This document shows, one piece after another, positions 6,986-14,374 of a stretch of 14,967 bases of DNA. Both the position numbers and the translations under genes were made by a program. Under the pieces are notes generated by a model that was given only the letters and a program-made list of their open reading frames with translations, was not told the origin of the DNA and did no database searches. Within the stretch, counting starts at the first letter, position 1. Each line of letters opens with the position of its first letter. Source of the stretch: Acidobacteriota bacterium (GTDB lineage Bacteria; Acidobacteriota; Terriglobia; Bryobacterales; Bryobacteraceae). Where the stretch lies: assembly GCA_018268875.1 (NCBI GenBank), contig JAFDVT010000264.1, forward strand, positions 1 through 14,967, given 5' to 3'.

Positions 6986-9202
6986 TTAGGAGGCCCGCTC
7001 CACATCGCGGACGCCGGAAATGCGGCGCACGGCGGAAAGGATGCGATCCAACTGCTTCTTGTCCTTCACTTCGATCGTAGTGTCGATTACAGCGCTGTCG
7101 TCCTGCCGGGTCGGGTCGGGACGCGCTTCGAGCGTCTTGATGTTGGCGTTTTCGTCGTACAGCACGGTGGTGACGTTGGACAGCATGCCCGGCCGGTCGT
7201 CCGTGTAGATCATCATCTTCACCGCGAACGACTCCTGCGCCGCACGCGCCCATTCGACCTCGATCCGGCGCTCCGGCTCGTACATCAAGTTCGTTACATT
7301 TGTGCAGTTAACCGAATGAACCGCAATGCCTTTTCCGCGCGTCACAAAGCCGACAATGGCGTCGCCGCGGATCGGGTTGCAGCACTTGGCCCGGTACAGC
7401 AACAGGTCGTCCGCACCGCTCACCTTGATCGTCAGATCGTCGCTGGCGCCGGCTTGTGAGGACTGCTGATGCGGCTTTGGAGCCGGCGGCTCCTGCTGCG
7501 GCTCGCTCCGTTCCAACTCCGGATTCAGCTTCAGAAGAACCTGGCGCGCGGAGTACTTCCCGTACCCCAATGCGGCATGCAGGTCCTCCATCTTGGTGAA
7601 CCCGTACTCGTTGGCCACCGCTTCGAGTTCGGCTTTTCCAAACCGGCTCAGCGACGCACCCAGCCGGCGAGCTTCGCGCTCGAGGTACTTTTCGCCGATC
7701 TCGATCGCCTTGGCCCGCTCCGTCGTATTGATGACGTGCTTGATCTTGTTGCGAGCCTTGGACGTCTTGACGACAGCCAGCCAATCCTTGCTCGGCAGGT
7801 GTCCGTTCTGCCGTAGGATCTCGACCACGTCGCCATTCTTCAACTGATACTTGAGCGGGACAATGCGGCCATTGACCTTGGCGCCCACGCACTCGTTACC
7901 GACGTTCGAGTGCACCTCGTAGGCAAAGTCGATAGGCGTCGCGTCACGCGGCAGAACGATCACCTTACCCTGCGGCGTAAATGTATATACTTCCTCAGGA
8001 TACAGATCAATCTTCAACGTAGACATGAACTCCGAAGAGTCCCGCATGTCGCGCTGCCATTCCACCAGCGACCGCAACCAGGCGATGCGCTGCTCTTCCG
8101 CCCCACCGGCGCCGCTACGGCCTTCCTTGTACTTCCAGTGCGCCGCGATGCCCTCTTCGGCGATGCGGTGCATCTCCTCCGTGCGGATTTGAATCTCGAC
8201 GTTCAGCCCCCCGGGACCGATCACCGACGTGTGGAGCGACTGGTAAAGGTTTGGACGAGGTATTGCGATGAAGTCCTTGATTCTACCGGGGATCGGGTGC
8301 CACTCGTTATGGATCACGCCTAGCGCGGCGTAGCAATGCTTCACCGAGTCGGTAATGATGCGAACCGCCAGCAGGTCGTACACCTGGTCAATACCGATCT
8401 TCTGGCGTTTGAGTTTCAGGTACACCGAATAGGCGCGCTTGACGCGGCTCTGGACCCGGGCCGGAATCTGTTCGCGCCGCAATCCCGCCTCGACCACCCG
8501 TACCACCTCGGCGAGGTACTGCTCGTTGGCCGCGCGCTTCGATTCGATCTCGCGAATCAACTCTTCCGACGCCTCGGGGTCGACGTAGCGGAACGCCAGA
8601 TCCTCGAGTTCGGCGCGGATCTTACCCATACCGAGCCGGTGGGCCAGGGGGGCGTAGATCTCGATGGTTTCGGTCGCGATGCGCTTCTGCTTTTCCGGCG
8701 ACAGGGCGTACAGCGTTCGCATGTTGTGCAACCGGTCGGCGAACTTCACCAGGATCACGCGAATGTCGGTGACCATCGCCAGCAGCATCTTGCGGACGCT
8801 CTCCGCCTGCCGCTGTTCGACCGAATAAAAGTCGACCTTGCTCAGTTTGGTGACGCCGTCGACGCACCGCGCGACCTCAGGACCGAACTCCTTGGCGATC
8901 TCCTCAATCTGCGTGGGCGTATCCTCGACGACATCATGGAGCATCCCGGTGCAAAGGCAGACCATGTCCATCTGCGCGTCGGCAAGGGTCTCGCAGACGG
9001 CAATTGGATGCATGAGGTACGGTTCCCCGCTCTTCCGAAACTGCCCTTCGTGGAGGCGCTTGGCGAACTCGTAGGCCTTGACCAGGGGCGCCGTATCCTC
9101 GGAGGGACGCAGCTTCTGAACCGCCTCCAAGAGCTTTTGGAACTCAAGGTCGGCGGGAGACGGTGCGGGAGTGTCGGAAACGGCTACGCTGGGAACTTCC
9201 AT
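6986..9202 (-). CDS. rel: Bifunctional (p)ppGpp synthetase/hydrolase, Rel/SpoT type
   Basis: Makes and degrades the stringent-response alarmone (p)ppGpp; cytoplasmic and ribosome-associated. The 738 residues carry the full long-RSH layout. The HD hydrolase region has His65 in YLMHPIAV, His89-Asp90 and Glu93-Asp94 in MLHDVVEDT, and FADRLHNMRT. The synthetase follows at about 235-390, with RIKD at 307-310 (the RxKD form of bifunctional enzymes rather than the acidic form of RelA) and LYQSLHTSV. Next are TGS (about 402-462, VYTFTPQGKVIVLP), a zinc-finger domain (Cys607, Cys608, His629, Cys633) and a C-terminal ACT domain (about 660-738). Since the HD residues are intact, hydrolase activity is expected. 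No good Shine-Dalgarno precedes the ATG; instead a 5-bp stem with a 4-nt loop (9206-9219) lies right upstream. DUF971 follows after 6 nt. Confidence 0.96.
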   Translation of the reverse strand: MEVPSVAVSDTPAPSPADLEFQKLLEAVQKLRPSEDTAPLVKAYEFAKRLHEGQFRKSGEPYLMHPIAVCETLADAQMDMVCLCTGMLHDVVEDTPTQIEEIAKEFGPEVARCVDGVTKLSKVDFYSVEQRQAESVRKMLLAMVTDIRVILVKFADRLHNMRTLYALSPEKQKRIATETIEIYAPLAHRLGMGKIRAELEDLAFRYVDPEASEELIREIESKRAANEQYLAEVVRVVEAGLRREQIPARVQSRVKRAYSVYLKLKRQKIGIDQVYDLLAVRIITDSVKHCYAALGVIHNEWHPIPGRIKDFIAIPRPNLYQSLHTSVIGPGGLNVEIQIRTEEMHRIAEEGIAAHWKYKEGRSGAGGAEEQRIAWLRSLVEWQRDMRDSSEFMSTLKIDLYPEEVYTFTPQGKVIVLPRDATPIDFAYEVHSNVGNECVGAKVNGRIVPLKYQLKNGDVVEILRQNGHLPSKDWLAVVKTSKARNKIKHVINTTERAKAIEIGEKYLEREARRLGASLSRFGKAELEAVANEYGFTKMEDLHAALGYGKYSARQVLLKLNPELERSEPQQEPPAPKPHQQSSQAGASDDLTIKVSGADDLLLYRAKCCNPIRGDAIVGFVTRGKGIAVHSVNCTNVTNLMYEPERRIEVEWARAAQESFAVKMMIYTDDRPGMLSNVTTVLYDENANIKTLEARPDPTRQDDSAVIDTTIEVKDKKQLDRILSAVRRISGVRDVERAS

Positions 9203-9227
9203 GGGAGACTTGAGAGTCTACAAATAG

Positions 9228-9350
9228 TGTAACGGTAACCTGCAAATAGGATCACCAAGAGATTGGTCCGACGACCTAACAGAAGAGGACATGCAAGCGA
9301 TTCAGAAAGGCGAGCGGCGCGTAGCCAATGCGGCTTCGAAGAACGCCTAA
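9228..9350 (+). other. Possible remnant of a small ORF in the rel upstream gap
   Basis: The 216-bp gap 9203-9418 contains the rel promoter region, a terminator and this open frame. From the TAG at 9225 the plus-strand frame is open to a TAA at 9348-9350. It encodes about 40 residues, with a hydrophilic helical end: DWSDDLTEEDMQAI, then KGERRVANAASKNA. The only ATG is at 9291, leaving 19 residues, and the possible ribosome site AGAGG sits too close to it. The composition recalls the C-terminal ends of small DNA-binding antitoxins, but this is an impression, not an identification. It may be a decayed gene end or chance. Confidence 0.2.
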
Positions 9351-9393
9351 AAACACAACCGCCGCGAGGAGCGGATTGGCTCTCGCGGCGGTT
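9349..9393 (-). terminator. Rho-independent terminator of the TPR/exb operon
   Basis: A perfect 12-bp GC-rich inverted repeat, AACCGCCGCGAG at 9357-9368 and its complement at 9382-9393, with a 13-nt loop that can form three more pairs. On the minus strand the hairpin begins 25 nt after the TPR lipoprotein stop and is followed by TTGTGTTTTT (T-run at 9353-9349). On the plus strand it is followed by CTTTT, so it could also act in that direction. Confidence 0.85.
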
Positions 9394-9418
9394 AATGCTT
9401 TTCTAAATTCAGAAGAAA

Positions 9419-10282
9419 CTACTTGTCGGTGACGATACCGGTCGTCTTGTTCGCCTTCTCCGCCTTCATCTTCTTGGTCTCCAGAGTCTTCTGGACCCAG
9501 TTGTCGGCTTCCTCGACGTCCTTCTTGTAGCCTTCCGGCGTATCGGCAAGATCAGCGCGTTCGCGGATCAGCAGATTCAGGTACGCCATGGCATCGTCGT
9601 ATTCCGGATCGACTTCGAGCGCCTTGCGGAGGTTCGAAATTCCATCCTCCACAACCTGACCGTATTGCGCCTTCAGTTCCTCGCGTACTTTCTTATCCTT
9701 GAGCGGGCCGGGATCTTCCGGCTTCATGCTCATCTTGCTGCGGGCTTCCATCAGCACCGGATACCAGTTTTCCCACGCGATCACGCCAAGGCTGTAGTAC
9801 GCCGGCGCCTTCTTCGGGTTGATCTGGATCAGCTTGCTGTACCACTCTTTGGCTTCTTCGAACTTCGCCTTGCGCTTGGCGGCGCCGTCGCCGCTCGCAA
9901 GCGTCGCTTTTGCTTCGTTAAACGAAAGCGATGCCAGCGATTCGATGGCCAGTTCGCTGCGGTTGTTCTTTTCATACACCCGCATGAACACAGCGCGCGC
10001 CTTCTTCGCCAGTTCGTTGTTTTCCGGCGAATCCGCACCCGGAATCCACTGCGTCATGTATGCAGAGGCCAGGTACAGCAGGGCGTTCTCGTTGGTCGGA
10101 TCGAGTTCCGACGCCTTCTGGAACATTTCCGCCGCTTCCGCGTACTTGGCGTTCTTGTACGCGTTGACGCCCTTGTTCAGGTTGTCGCGCGACTCGAGCC
10201 AGGTACAACCCGTGGTGAGGCTCGAAATCACTCCCACGGCCATGATCGGGACGAGTTGGCGATACCGGTTGATCATCGTCAT
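9419..10282 (-). CDS. TPR-repeat lipoprotein at the end of the exbBD operon
   Basis: A 287-residue protein. Start ATG 10282 is preceded by GGGAG seven bases upstream. The N-terminus has a hydrophobic stretch ending in SLTTGC, a somewhat non-canonical lipobox (Thr at -3) with Cys26 as the likely lipidated residue. TPR-like helical pairs occur at about 32-76 (GVNAYKNAKYAEAAEMF, then ASELDPTNENA), about 140-175 (EEAKEWYSKLIQINP) and about 205-240 (ISNLRKALEVDPEYDDA). The C-terminus is Lys-rich. Only 12 nt separate it from the exbD start, so it belongs to the same transcript. TPR lipoproteins beside Exb/Tol genes (compare YbgF/CpoB next to tol-pal) may couple the motor to envelope proteins or wall synthesis; here that is inference. 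Confidence 0.85.
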   Translation of the reverse strand: MTMINRYRQLVPIMAVGVISSLTTGCTWLESRDNLNKGVNAYKNAKYAEAAEMFQKASELDPTNENALLYLASAYMTQWIPGADSPENNELAKKARAVFMRVYEKNNRSELAIESLASLSFNEAKATLASGDGAAKRKAKFEEAKEWYSKLIQINPKKAPAYYSLGVIAWENWYPVLMEARSKMSMKPEDPGPLKDKKVREELKAQYGQVVEDGISNLRKALEVDPEYDDAMAYLNLLIRERADLADTPEGYKKDVEEADNWVQKTLETKKMKAEKANKTTGIVTDK

Positions 10283-10294
10283 CCTATATCTCCC

Positions 10295-10723
10295 TTACTG
10301 GCCCGCTTCCACTTTCGGCGTCATCAGACCCACCTTGTCGATCCCTACGCCCTTGGCGACGTCAATCGCCTTGGCCACGTACTGATATTCGAGGTTCGGA
10401 TCGCCCTTCACGAAAACAACACGTTCGGCGCGGGTCTTAAAGATGTCTTCCAGACGCTTGCCCAGGTTCGCTTCCGTGACGTCTTCGGTGTTGAGCTTGA
10501 TGCTCTTGTCGGCGTCAATGATGATGACAACCGTTCGGTCCTGATTATCTGGCGGAGGCGGCTGATTGGGAGGCGGGGGTTGAGGCGCCAGCGCCTCCAG
10601 CCCCTTAGGCGTCGTGGGCGTGATCACCATGAAGATGATGATGAGCACGAGCAGGACGTCGATGAGCGGCGTTACGTTGATTTCGGCTTTCGGTCCTCCC
10701 GAACCGCCGAGTGCCATTGCCAT
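10295..10723 (-). CDS. exbD: ExbD/TolR-family proton-channel protein, second copy (proline-rich)
   Basis: ExbD subunits sit with ExbB in the inner membrane and couple proton flow to TonB movement. This 142-residue copy has a short cytoplasmic N-terminus, the family motif EINVTPLIDVLLVL with the proton-carrying aspartate at Asp22, one membrane helix (about 20-36), and a periplasmic domain ending in AIDVAKGVGIDKVGLMTPK. Just after the membrane helix it has an unusual proline-rich segment (LAPQPPPPNQPPPPDNQ, about residues 45-61) that the other ExbD copy lacks. Start at ATG 10723; GGAG lies 12 nt upstream, and an in-frame ATG two codons later is possible. It is 77 nt after the first exbD and 12 nt before the TPR gene. 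TolR cannot be ruled out from sequence alone, since no Pal or TolB is nearby. Confidence 0.92.
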   Translation of the reverse strand: MAMALGGSGGPKAEINVTPLIDVLLVLIIIFMVITPTTPKGLEALAPQPPPPNQPPPPDNQDRTVVIIIDADKSIKLNTEDVTEANLGKRLEDIFKTRAERVVFVKGDPNLEYQYVAKAIDVAKGVGIDKVGLMTPKVEAGQ

Positions 10724-10800
10724 AAGATTGCTTAGCTCCTGTTATTTTCCTTGTCCCGGGCGCGTTATGACACTTGATGATGAAGACGGACCGGACTGGC

Positions 10801-11232
10801 TTACTGCCCTTCGCGGGCGTCGATCTGTTCCACCAGCAATCCCAGCTGGTCCACACCGGCGGCGCGCAACTGATCCACCACGTCGACGACGCGCTCGTAG
10901 CGGGCGCGGCTGTCGGCCTTGATGTAGCAGGTTTTGTCCATGCGGTTCGTCAGAAGGTCCTTCACCTTGGTCGGCAACTGGTCCGGCGGCATTTGCGTGT
11001 TGCCGGGGCTCAGCCATACTTTGCCGTCGCGCGTAACCGCGACGACGATGGCGTCTTCCTTGTCGGCGGCCGCCATGGCGATGGGGTTCTTCGTTTTGAC
11101 GAGATCCACGGTCTGGCCCTTGCTAAGCATGGGCGTGATAACCATGAAGATGATCAGCAGCACCAGCATCACGTCCACCAGCGGCGTGACGTTGATGTCG
11201 GACATTGTTGCTGGGGCTTTCTTCTTTTCCAT
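10801..11232 (-). CDS. exbD: ExbD/TolR-family proton-channel protein, first copy
   Basis: A 143-residue inner-membrane protein with SDINVTPLVDVMLVLLIIFMV: Asp20 is the conserved intramembrane aspartate, and the helix runs about 18-36. The periplasmic domain (about 45-143) ends in DQLRAAGVDQLGLLVEQ, typical of the ExbD fold. The start ATG 11232 has a good AGGAG eight bases upstream. It lies 139 nt after exbB and 77 nt before the second exbD. The two copies share the membrane segment but differ strongly in the periplasmic part, so they are likely diverged paralogues that might pair in one motor or serve different partners. Confidence 0.93.
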   Translation of the reverse strand: MEKKKAPATMSDINVTPLVDVMLVLLIIFMVITPMLSKGQTVDLVKTKNPIAMAAADKEDAIVVAVTRDGKVWLSPGNTQMPPDQLPTKVKDLLTNRMDKTCYIKADSRARYERVVDVVDQLRAAGVDQLGLLVEQIDAREGQ

Positions 11233-11284
11233 TGAAAGTTCTCCTGGTCCCTACGGTTCTGGCTCGCCGGAAGCGGGCTGCCAG

Positions 11285-11316
11285 GTGAAGGACGGATTTC
11301 TCGTTCCGCCCTTCAC
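11285..11316 (-). promoter_or_regulatory. Stem-loop in the exbB-exbD gap
   Basis: GTGAAGG at 11285-11291 pairs with CCTTCAC at 11310-11316. After one mismatch, four inner pairs (11293-11296 with 11305-11308) follow, leaving an 8-nt loop. It lies in the 139-nt gap between exbB and the first exbD. No T-run follows on the minus strand, so a strong terminator is unlikely; mRNA stabilisation or processing that keeps ExbB above ExbD is an inference. Nothing else is recognised in this gap. Confidence 0.5.
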
Positions 11317-11371
11317 GTTAGCGCCGCAATTCAACTCGACAGACTTACGGGTAACAACGTCTGCTGGGGTT

Positions 11372-12097
11372 TTACTTCGCGGCCAGCTTCTGGCTGCGCT
11401 TGATGAAATAGTCGATCAGTTCCGAGCTCGAGTTGCCCATTTCCACGTCGAACGATTCGAGACGGTTCGAGAAGTAGTTGTAGGCCCACACGGCGGGGAT
11501 AGCGGCGACGAGACCCACGGCCGTGGTGACCAGGGCTTCCGAAATACCGCCGGCGACAGCGGCAAGACCGGTGGCCTTTTCCGTTGCGATGCCGCGGAAC
11601 GCGTTGATGATGCCGACGACGGTGCCGAGCAGTCCGACGAACGGAGCCGACGAACCGATGGTCGCCAGGCTCGGAATGCCGCGCTTCAATTCGGCGTGTA
11701 CGATGGCTTCGGCGCGTTCGAGAGCGCGCTTGGAGGCTTCAATGGTTTCACCGGAAATTTCGTTGTTCGCCTGGTGAGCCTTGAATTCCTGCAAACCGGC
11801 CACGACTACCTTGGCCAGGTGGCTCTTGTTGAAGCGGTCGGCCACCTTGATGGCTTCGTCGAGGTTACCGTTCTTGAGCGCGCCGGCGACGGCCGGGGCG
11901 AACTGACGGGACTGGTTACGGGCGGCGTTGAACGCAATATAGCGATCGATCATCACGCCGATGGACCACGCCGACATGAAGAACATGAGCAGCACGATGC
12001 CCTTGTCGATGGGGCCCATGTGGTGCCACATGCTGAGCGGGTCGAAGCTTACTTCCTGGAGGAAGAGGAAGCCCCATACTTGCATCTGTAGAAACAT
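11372..12097 (-). CDS. exbB: ExbB/TolQ-family proton-channel protein
   Basis: ExbB forms the pentameric inner-membrane stator around ExbD and drives TonB with the proton-motive force. The 241 residues have the family's three membrane helices: about 32-50 (GIVLLMFFMSAWSIGV), about 145-170 (GSSAPFVGLLGTVVGIINAF) and about 185-212 (GISEALVTTAVGLVAAIPAV). The conserved small and threonine residues lining the channel are present in the last two helices. The large cytoplasmic loop carries an IEASKRALERAEAIVHAEL helix. Start ATG 12097 follows GGAG at good spacing. The gene lies 72 nt after tonB; such ExbB/TolQ proteins are hard to separate by sequence, and I favour ExbB because tonB is adjacent and no tolB or pal is seen. 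Confidence 0.93.
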   Translation of the reverse strand: MFLQMQVWGFLFLQEVSFDPLSMWHHMGPIDKGIVLLMFFMSAWSIGVMIDRYIAFNAARNQSRQFAPAVAGALKNGNLDEAIKVADRFNKSHLAKVVVAGLQEFKAHQANNEISGETIEASKRALERAEAIVHAELKRGIPSLATIGSSAPFVGLLGTVVGIINAFRGIATEKATGLAAVAGGISEALVTTAVGLVAAIPAVWAYNYFSNRLESFDVEMGNSSSELIDYFIKRSQKLAAK

Positions 12098-12169
12098 TCG
12101 ATTCTCCTGCGAGTTGAATTAAGTCTGTCTGGTTACTGGTTGTACTGCTACGGACTGCCAGCAAGCTTA

Positions 12170-12940
12170 CTAGCTGCTCAGCGTGAAATTCACATCGATC
12201 TGGGTGATAACCTCAACCGGCTCGTTATTGAGCAGGGTCGGTTTGTACACCCACTGACGAACGGCTTCGGTCGCGGCCTGGACAAGCAGCGGGTGACCGC
12301 TGATCATCTGCAGGTTCTGGATTGTGCCGTCCTTGCCAATCACGGCGGTGAAGCGAACGGTACCGGACACGCGCGCCTGTTTGGCGAGCGGCGGGTACTG
12401 CGGCGTCACGCGCTTGATCAGGTTGGCCGCCTGCACGTTACCACCGACGCGGATACGTTCGGGGGTCTTCGGCTTTTCCACCTGCTTCACCGGGGGCGGA
12501 GGAGGCGGAGGAGCGGCGGTCGGAACGCCACCCATAACGCCGCCGATGATGCCGCCGGCCGTGCCGCCCGGCACTCCGCCGGGAACACCGCCAACAACAC
12601 CAGCCGACGCGGCGGGCGGGGGCAGATCTTCTTCCTTGATCATCGCGATCTCTTTCGGGATCTTCTTCGGCGCCACTAGCATGTTGTTGTTAAACTGCCG
12701 GGGCGCGGTCTTGACGACCTTAACCGGTTGCGGCGTGGCTGGCGGCGGCGGAGGAGGGGGAGGCGGCGGCGGGGGCGCCATCAGAGAAGCCGTGAGGCTC
12801 GTCTGCGGTAGAGCATCGGTAAAAATCAGAGGTATCAGGATGGCGATGCCGACTAATCCGCACTGCAAGGCCGTCGATAATAGGACGGTCCAGCTTTTAT
12901 TAGTCTTGCCGTCGTCATTTACGAAAGTCTGATCGAACAT
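12170..12940 (-). CDS. tonB: TonB-family energy transducer with polyproline and glycine-rich linker
   Basis: Spans the periplasm from the ExbBD motor to outer-membrane TonB-dependent transporters. Start chosen at ATG 12940 (MFDQTFVND), which has AAAGGA upstream; a GTG at 12964 would add eight residues and lacks a better site. The 256 residues comprise a cytoplasmic N-terminus, a membrane anchor at about 16-40 (WTVLLSTALQCGLVGIAIL), a run of 12 prolines (12740-12775), a Gly/Val/Pro-repeat linker (GGVPGGVPGGTAGGIIGGV), a second run of 7 prolines (12491-12511), and the TonB C-terminal domain from about residue 165 (PQYPPLAKQARVSGTVRF, IGKDGTIQN, VRQWVYKPTLLNNEPVEV). The Gly-rich insert between two proline runs is unlike the Pro-Glu/Pro-Lys linker of E. 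coli TonB. Gene order tonB-exbB-exbD-exbD supports the call. Confidence 0.92.
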   Translation of the reverse strand: MFDQTFVNDDGKTNKSWTVLLSTALQCGLVGIAILIPLIFTDALPQTSLTASLMAPPPPPPPPPPPPATPQPVKVVKTAPRQFNNNMLVAPKKIPKEIAMIKEEDLPPPAASAGVVGGVPGGVPGGTAGGIIGGVMGGVPTAAPPPPPPPVKQVEKPKTPERIRVGGNVQAANLIKRVTPQYPPLAKQARVSGTVRFTAVIGKDGTIQNLQMISGHPLLVQAATEAVRQWVYKPTLLNNEPVEVITQIDVNFTLSS

Positions 12941-12980
12941 AATTCGAATCCTTTCATGACCCACACTTGGGCATGTTTGA

Positions 12981-12998
12981 ACTCACTTACTCACTCAC
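12981..12998. repeat. Short 4-bp tandem repeat upstream of tonB
   Basis: ACTC ACTT ACTC ACTC AC: a period-4 repeat of 18 bases with one mismatch, in the 85-nt stretch between the secF stop and the tonB ATG. It is non-coding and too short to infer phase variation. Confidence 0.5.
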
Positions 12999-13025
12999 AC
13001 TGCGGTAAGGCCGGAAGCCTCACGG

Positions 13026-14255
13026 TTATTTGGTCCGGCCACCCGCCAACTTCTTACCGCCCGCGGCCGCTTCCGTCTGTGAAGTACGGCTGGCAGCCGC
13101 TGCCGGGGTCTGCGCCTTTTTCCGGTTTTCCGACCAGTCACGAAGGAAAATCAGGATCGGGCTTGCGATGAAGACTGAAGAAAACGTTCCGACGATTATA
13201 CCCACCACGAGCGCGAAGGAAAAGCCATTTAACACTTCGCCGCCAAAAATCCAGAGGGCCAGGGCGGTCAGGAACGTCAGTCCGGACGTCAACACCGTCC
13301 GGCTCAATGTCTGGTTGATACTCGCATTCACCAGCGAATCGAAATCCGATTTGGTACGAATGCCTCGTAAATTCTCGCGAATTCGGTCGAACACGACGAT
13401 CGTGTCGTTCATCGAATAACCGACCAAGGTTAAGAGCGCCGCAATCACGGTCAGCGAAATTTCCTTGTTCGCCAGCGAGAAGATGCCAATGGTGATGATC
13501 GTGTCGTGCAGCACCGCGATCACCGCCGCCACGCCGTACATCCATTCGAAACGGAACGCGATGTAGATCAGCATTCCGCCCAAGGCGAGCAGCGTCGCGT
13601 TCAGCGCCTTGGTCTGCAATTCCTTGCCGACCTTGGGACCGACCACTTCGATATTGCGAATCGCGAAAGGCGACAGGTAGGTCTGCTCTTTCAGCGTATT
13701 TACGATCACCGGCAAAACCCCCGGCAGCGGGCTCAGCTCGTCGAACGAACCAATCAACCCGGAACGTGGCGGCTTGTTGCGATAGTCGAGAATCGTCTGC
13801 ACAACTTCCTGCAGCTGGGGACCGGTCAGGCCGGTCGGCGCCGCGCGCAGGATGTTCATCAGATCTTCCGCGCTGCTGTTGTGGAAGTCGCGCTTGCCGT
13901 TCTGCTGGCCGAAGGTCGCCGCGAAGATATCCTGCATCTTCTGGCGATTCTCGCTCTGCGCCCGTTCGTCCTGCGACAGCTCGGTCGAAACGATCACTTC
14001 GTTCGTGCCCGAGATCCGCTGGATGATCACTTCACCCGGGATCTTGGCTTGCAATGCCTGGCGGATCTTGTTCTCTGGCGGCTCCGAGTTGAACCGCACG
14101 TACATCAGAACGCCGCCGCGAAAGTCGATACCGTACCGCGGACCGCCCTTGACGATCAGGCTGACGATCCCCGCAAGGGTCAGCAACAGCGATGCGATGA
14201 TGAAGGGCCATTTCTTGCCCAAAAAGTCGAAGTTTGTATTCTTGAAGATTTCCAT
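13026..14255 (-). CDS. secF: Protein translocase subunit SecF, enlarged periplasmic domain
   Basis: SecF with SecD forms the RND-type membrane complex that uses the proton-motive force to complete Sec-dependent export. Start at ATG 14255 (MEIFKNTNFDFLG). The 409 residues have TM1 at about 15-36, the characteristic YGIDFRGGVLMYVRF at the start of the periplasmic domain, then TM2-TM6 from about residue 222, including VGYSMNDTIVVFDRIRENLRG, the hallmark of SecF. E. coli SecF has about 320 residues; here the periplasmic loop runs about 37-220, longer by roughly 80 residues, with a Q/D-rich part around SQDERAQSENRQKMQDIFAA and a proline-containing stretch before TM2. The C-terminal tail (about 380-409) is Ala/Lys-rich. 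No clear Shine-Dalgarno is seen. It lies 239 nt after secD. Confidence 0.95.
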   Translation of the reverse strand: MEIFKNTNFDFLGKKWPFIIASLLLTLAGIVSLIVKGGPRYGIDFRGGVLMYVRFNSEPPENKIRQALQAKIPGEVIIQRISGTNEVIVSTELSQDERAQSENRQKMQDIFAATFGQQNGKRDFHNSSAEDLMNILRAAPTGLTGPQLQEVVQTILDYRNKPPRSGLIGSFDELSPLPGVLPVIVNTLKEQTYLSPFAIRNIEVVGPKVGKELQTKALNATLLALGGMLIYIAFRFEWMYGVAAVIAVLHDTIITIGIFSLANKEISLTVIAALLTLVGYSMNDTIVVFDRIRENLRGIRTKSDFDSLVNASINQTLSRTVLTSGLTFLTALALWIFGGEVLNGFSFALVVGIIVGTFSSVFIASPILIFLRDWSENRKKAQTPAAAASRTSQTEAAAGGKKLAGGRTK

Positions 14256-14303
14256 ACTGCAAACGACACCGGTCTGACTAGGGTGTTGCTACCTCGACTG
14301 GGC

Positions 14304-14328
14304 AGGAGTTCTGGTAAGAGAAGCTCCT
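14304..14328 (-). promoter_or_regulatory. Hairpin in the secF leader
   Basis: AGGAGTTCT (14304-14312) pairs with AGAA-G-CTCCT (14319-14328) through nine base pairs with one bulged G and a 6-nt loop. In the minus-strand RNA it forms about 50 nt before the secF ATG and has no T-run after it, so it looks like a structured leader rather than a terminator. Confidence 0.5.
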
Positions 14329-14338
14329 GATTGACTTG

Positions 14339-14350
14339 GACACCGGTGTC
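14339..14350. repeat. 12-bp perfect palindrome with partial second copy
   Basis: GACACCGGTGTC reads the same on both strands. Nine of its bases, GACACCGGT, recur at 14265-14273, just upstream of the secF start. Two half-related sites 74 bp apart could be a protein-binding site, or chance in GC-rich DNA. Confidence 0.45.
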
Positions 14351-14374
14351 ACCCTATTTGTTCCTGACTCTGAA

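Noticed and set aside
8336..9232. Plus-strand open frame of 298 codons opposite rel
   Set aside because: rel on the other strand has every expected domain in full. This frame is a His/Leu/Arg-rich shadow.
9357..9393. Inverted repeat as part of a mobile element or attachment site
   Set aside because: Its position just after a stop codon, GC-rich stem and following T-run fit a terminator, and no transposase or integrase is nearby.
10295..11232. tolR in place of exbD
   Set aside because: The families are close, but tonB is in the same operon and no tolA, tolB or pal is visible, so ExbD is the better call.
9665..12091. Large plus-strand open frames opposite the exb and TPR genes
   Set aside because: ExbB, both ExbDs and the TPR protein are clear on the minus strand with ribosome sites. 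The opposite frames have no family motifs.
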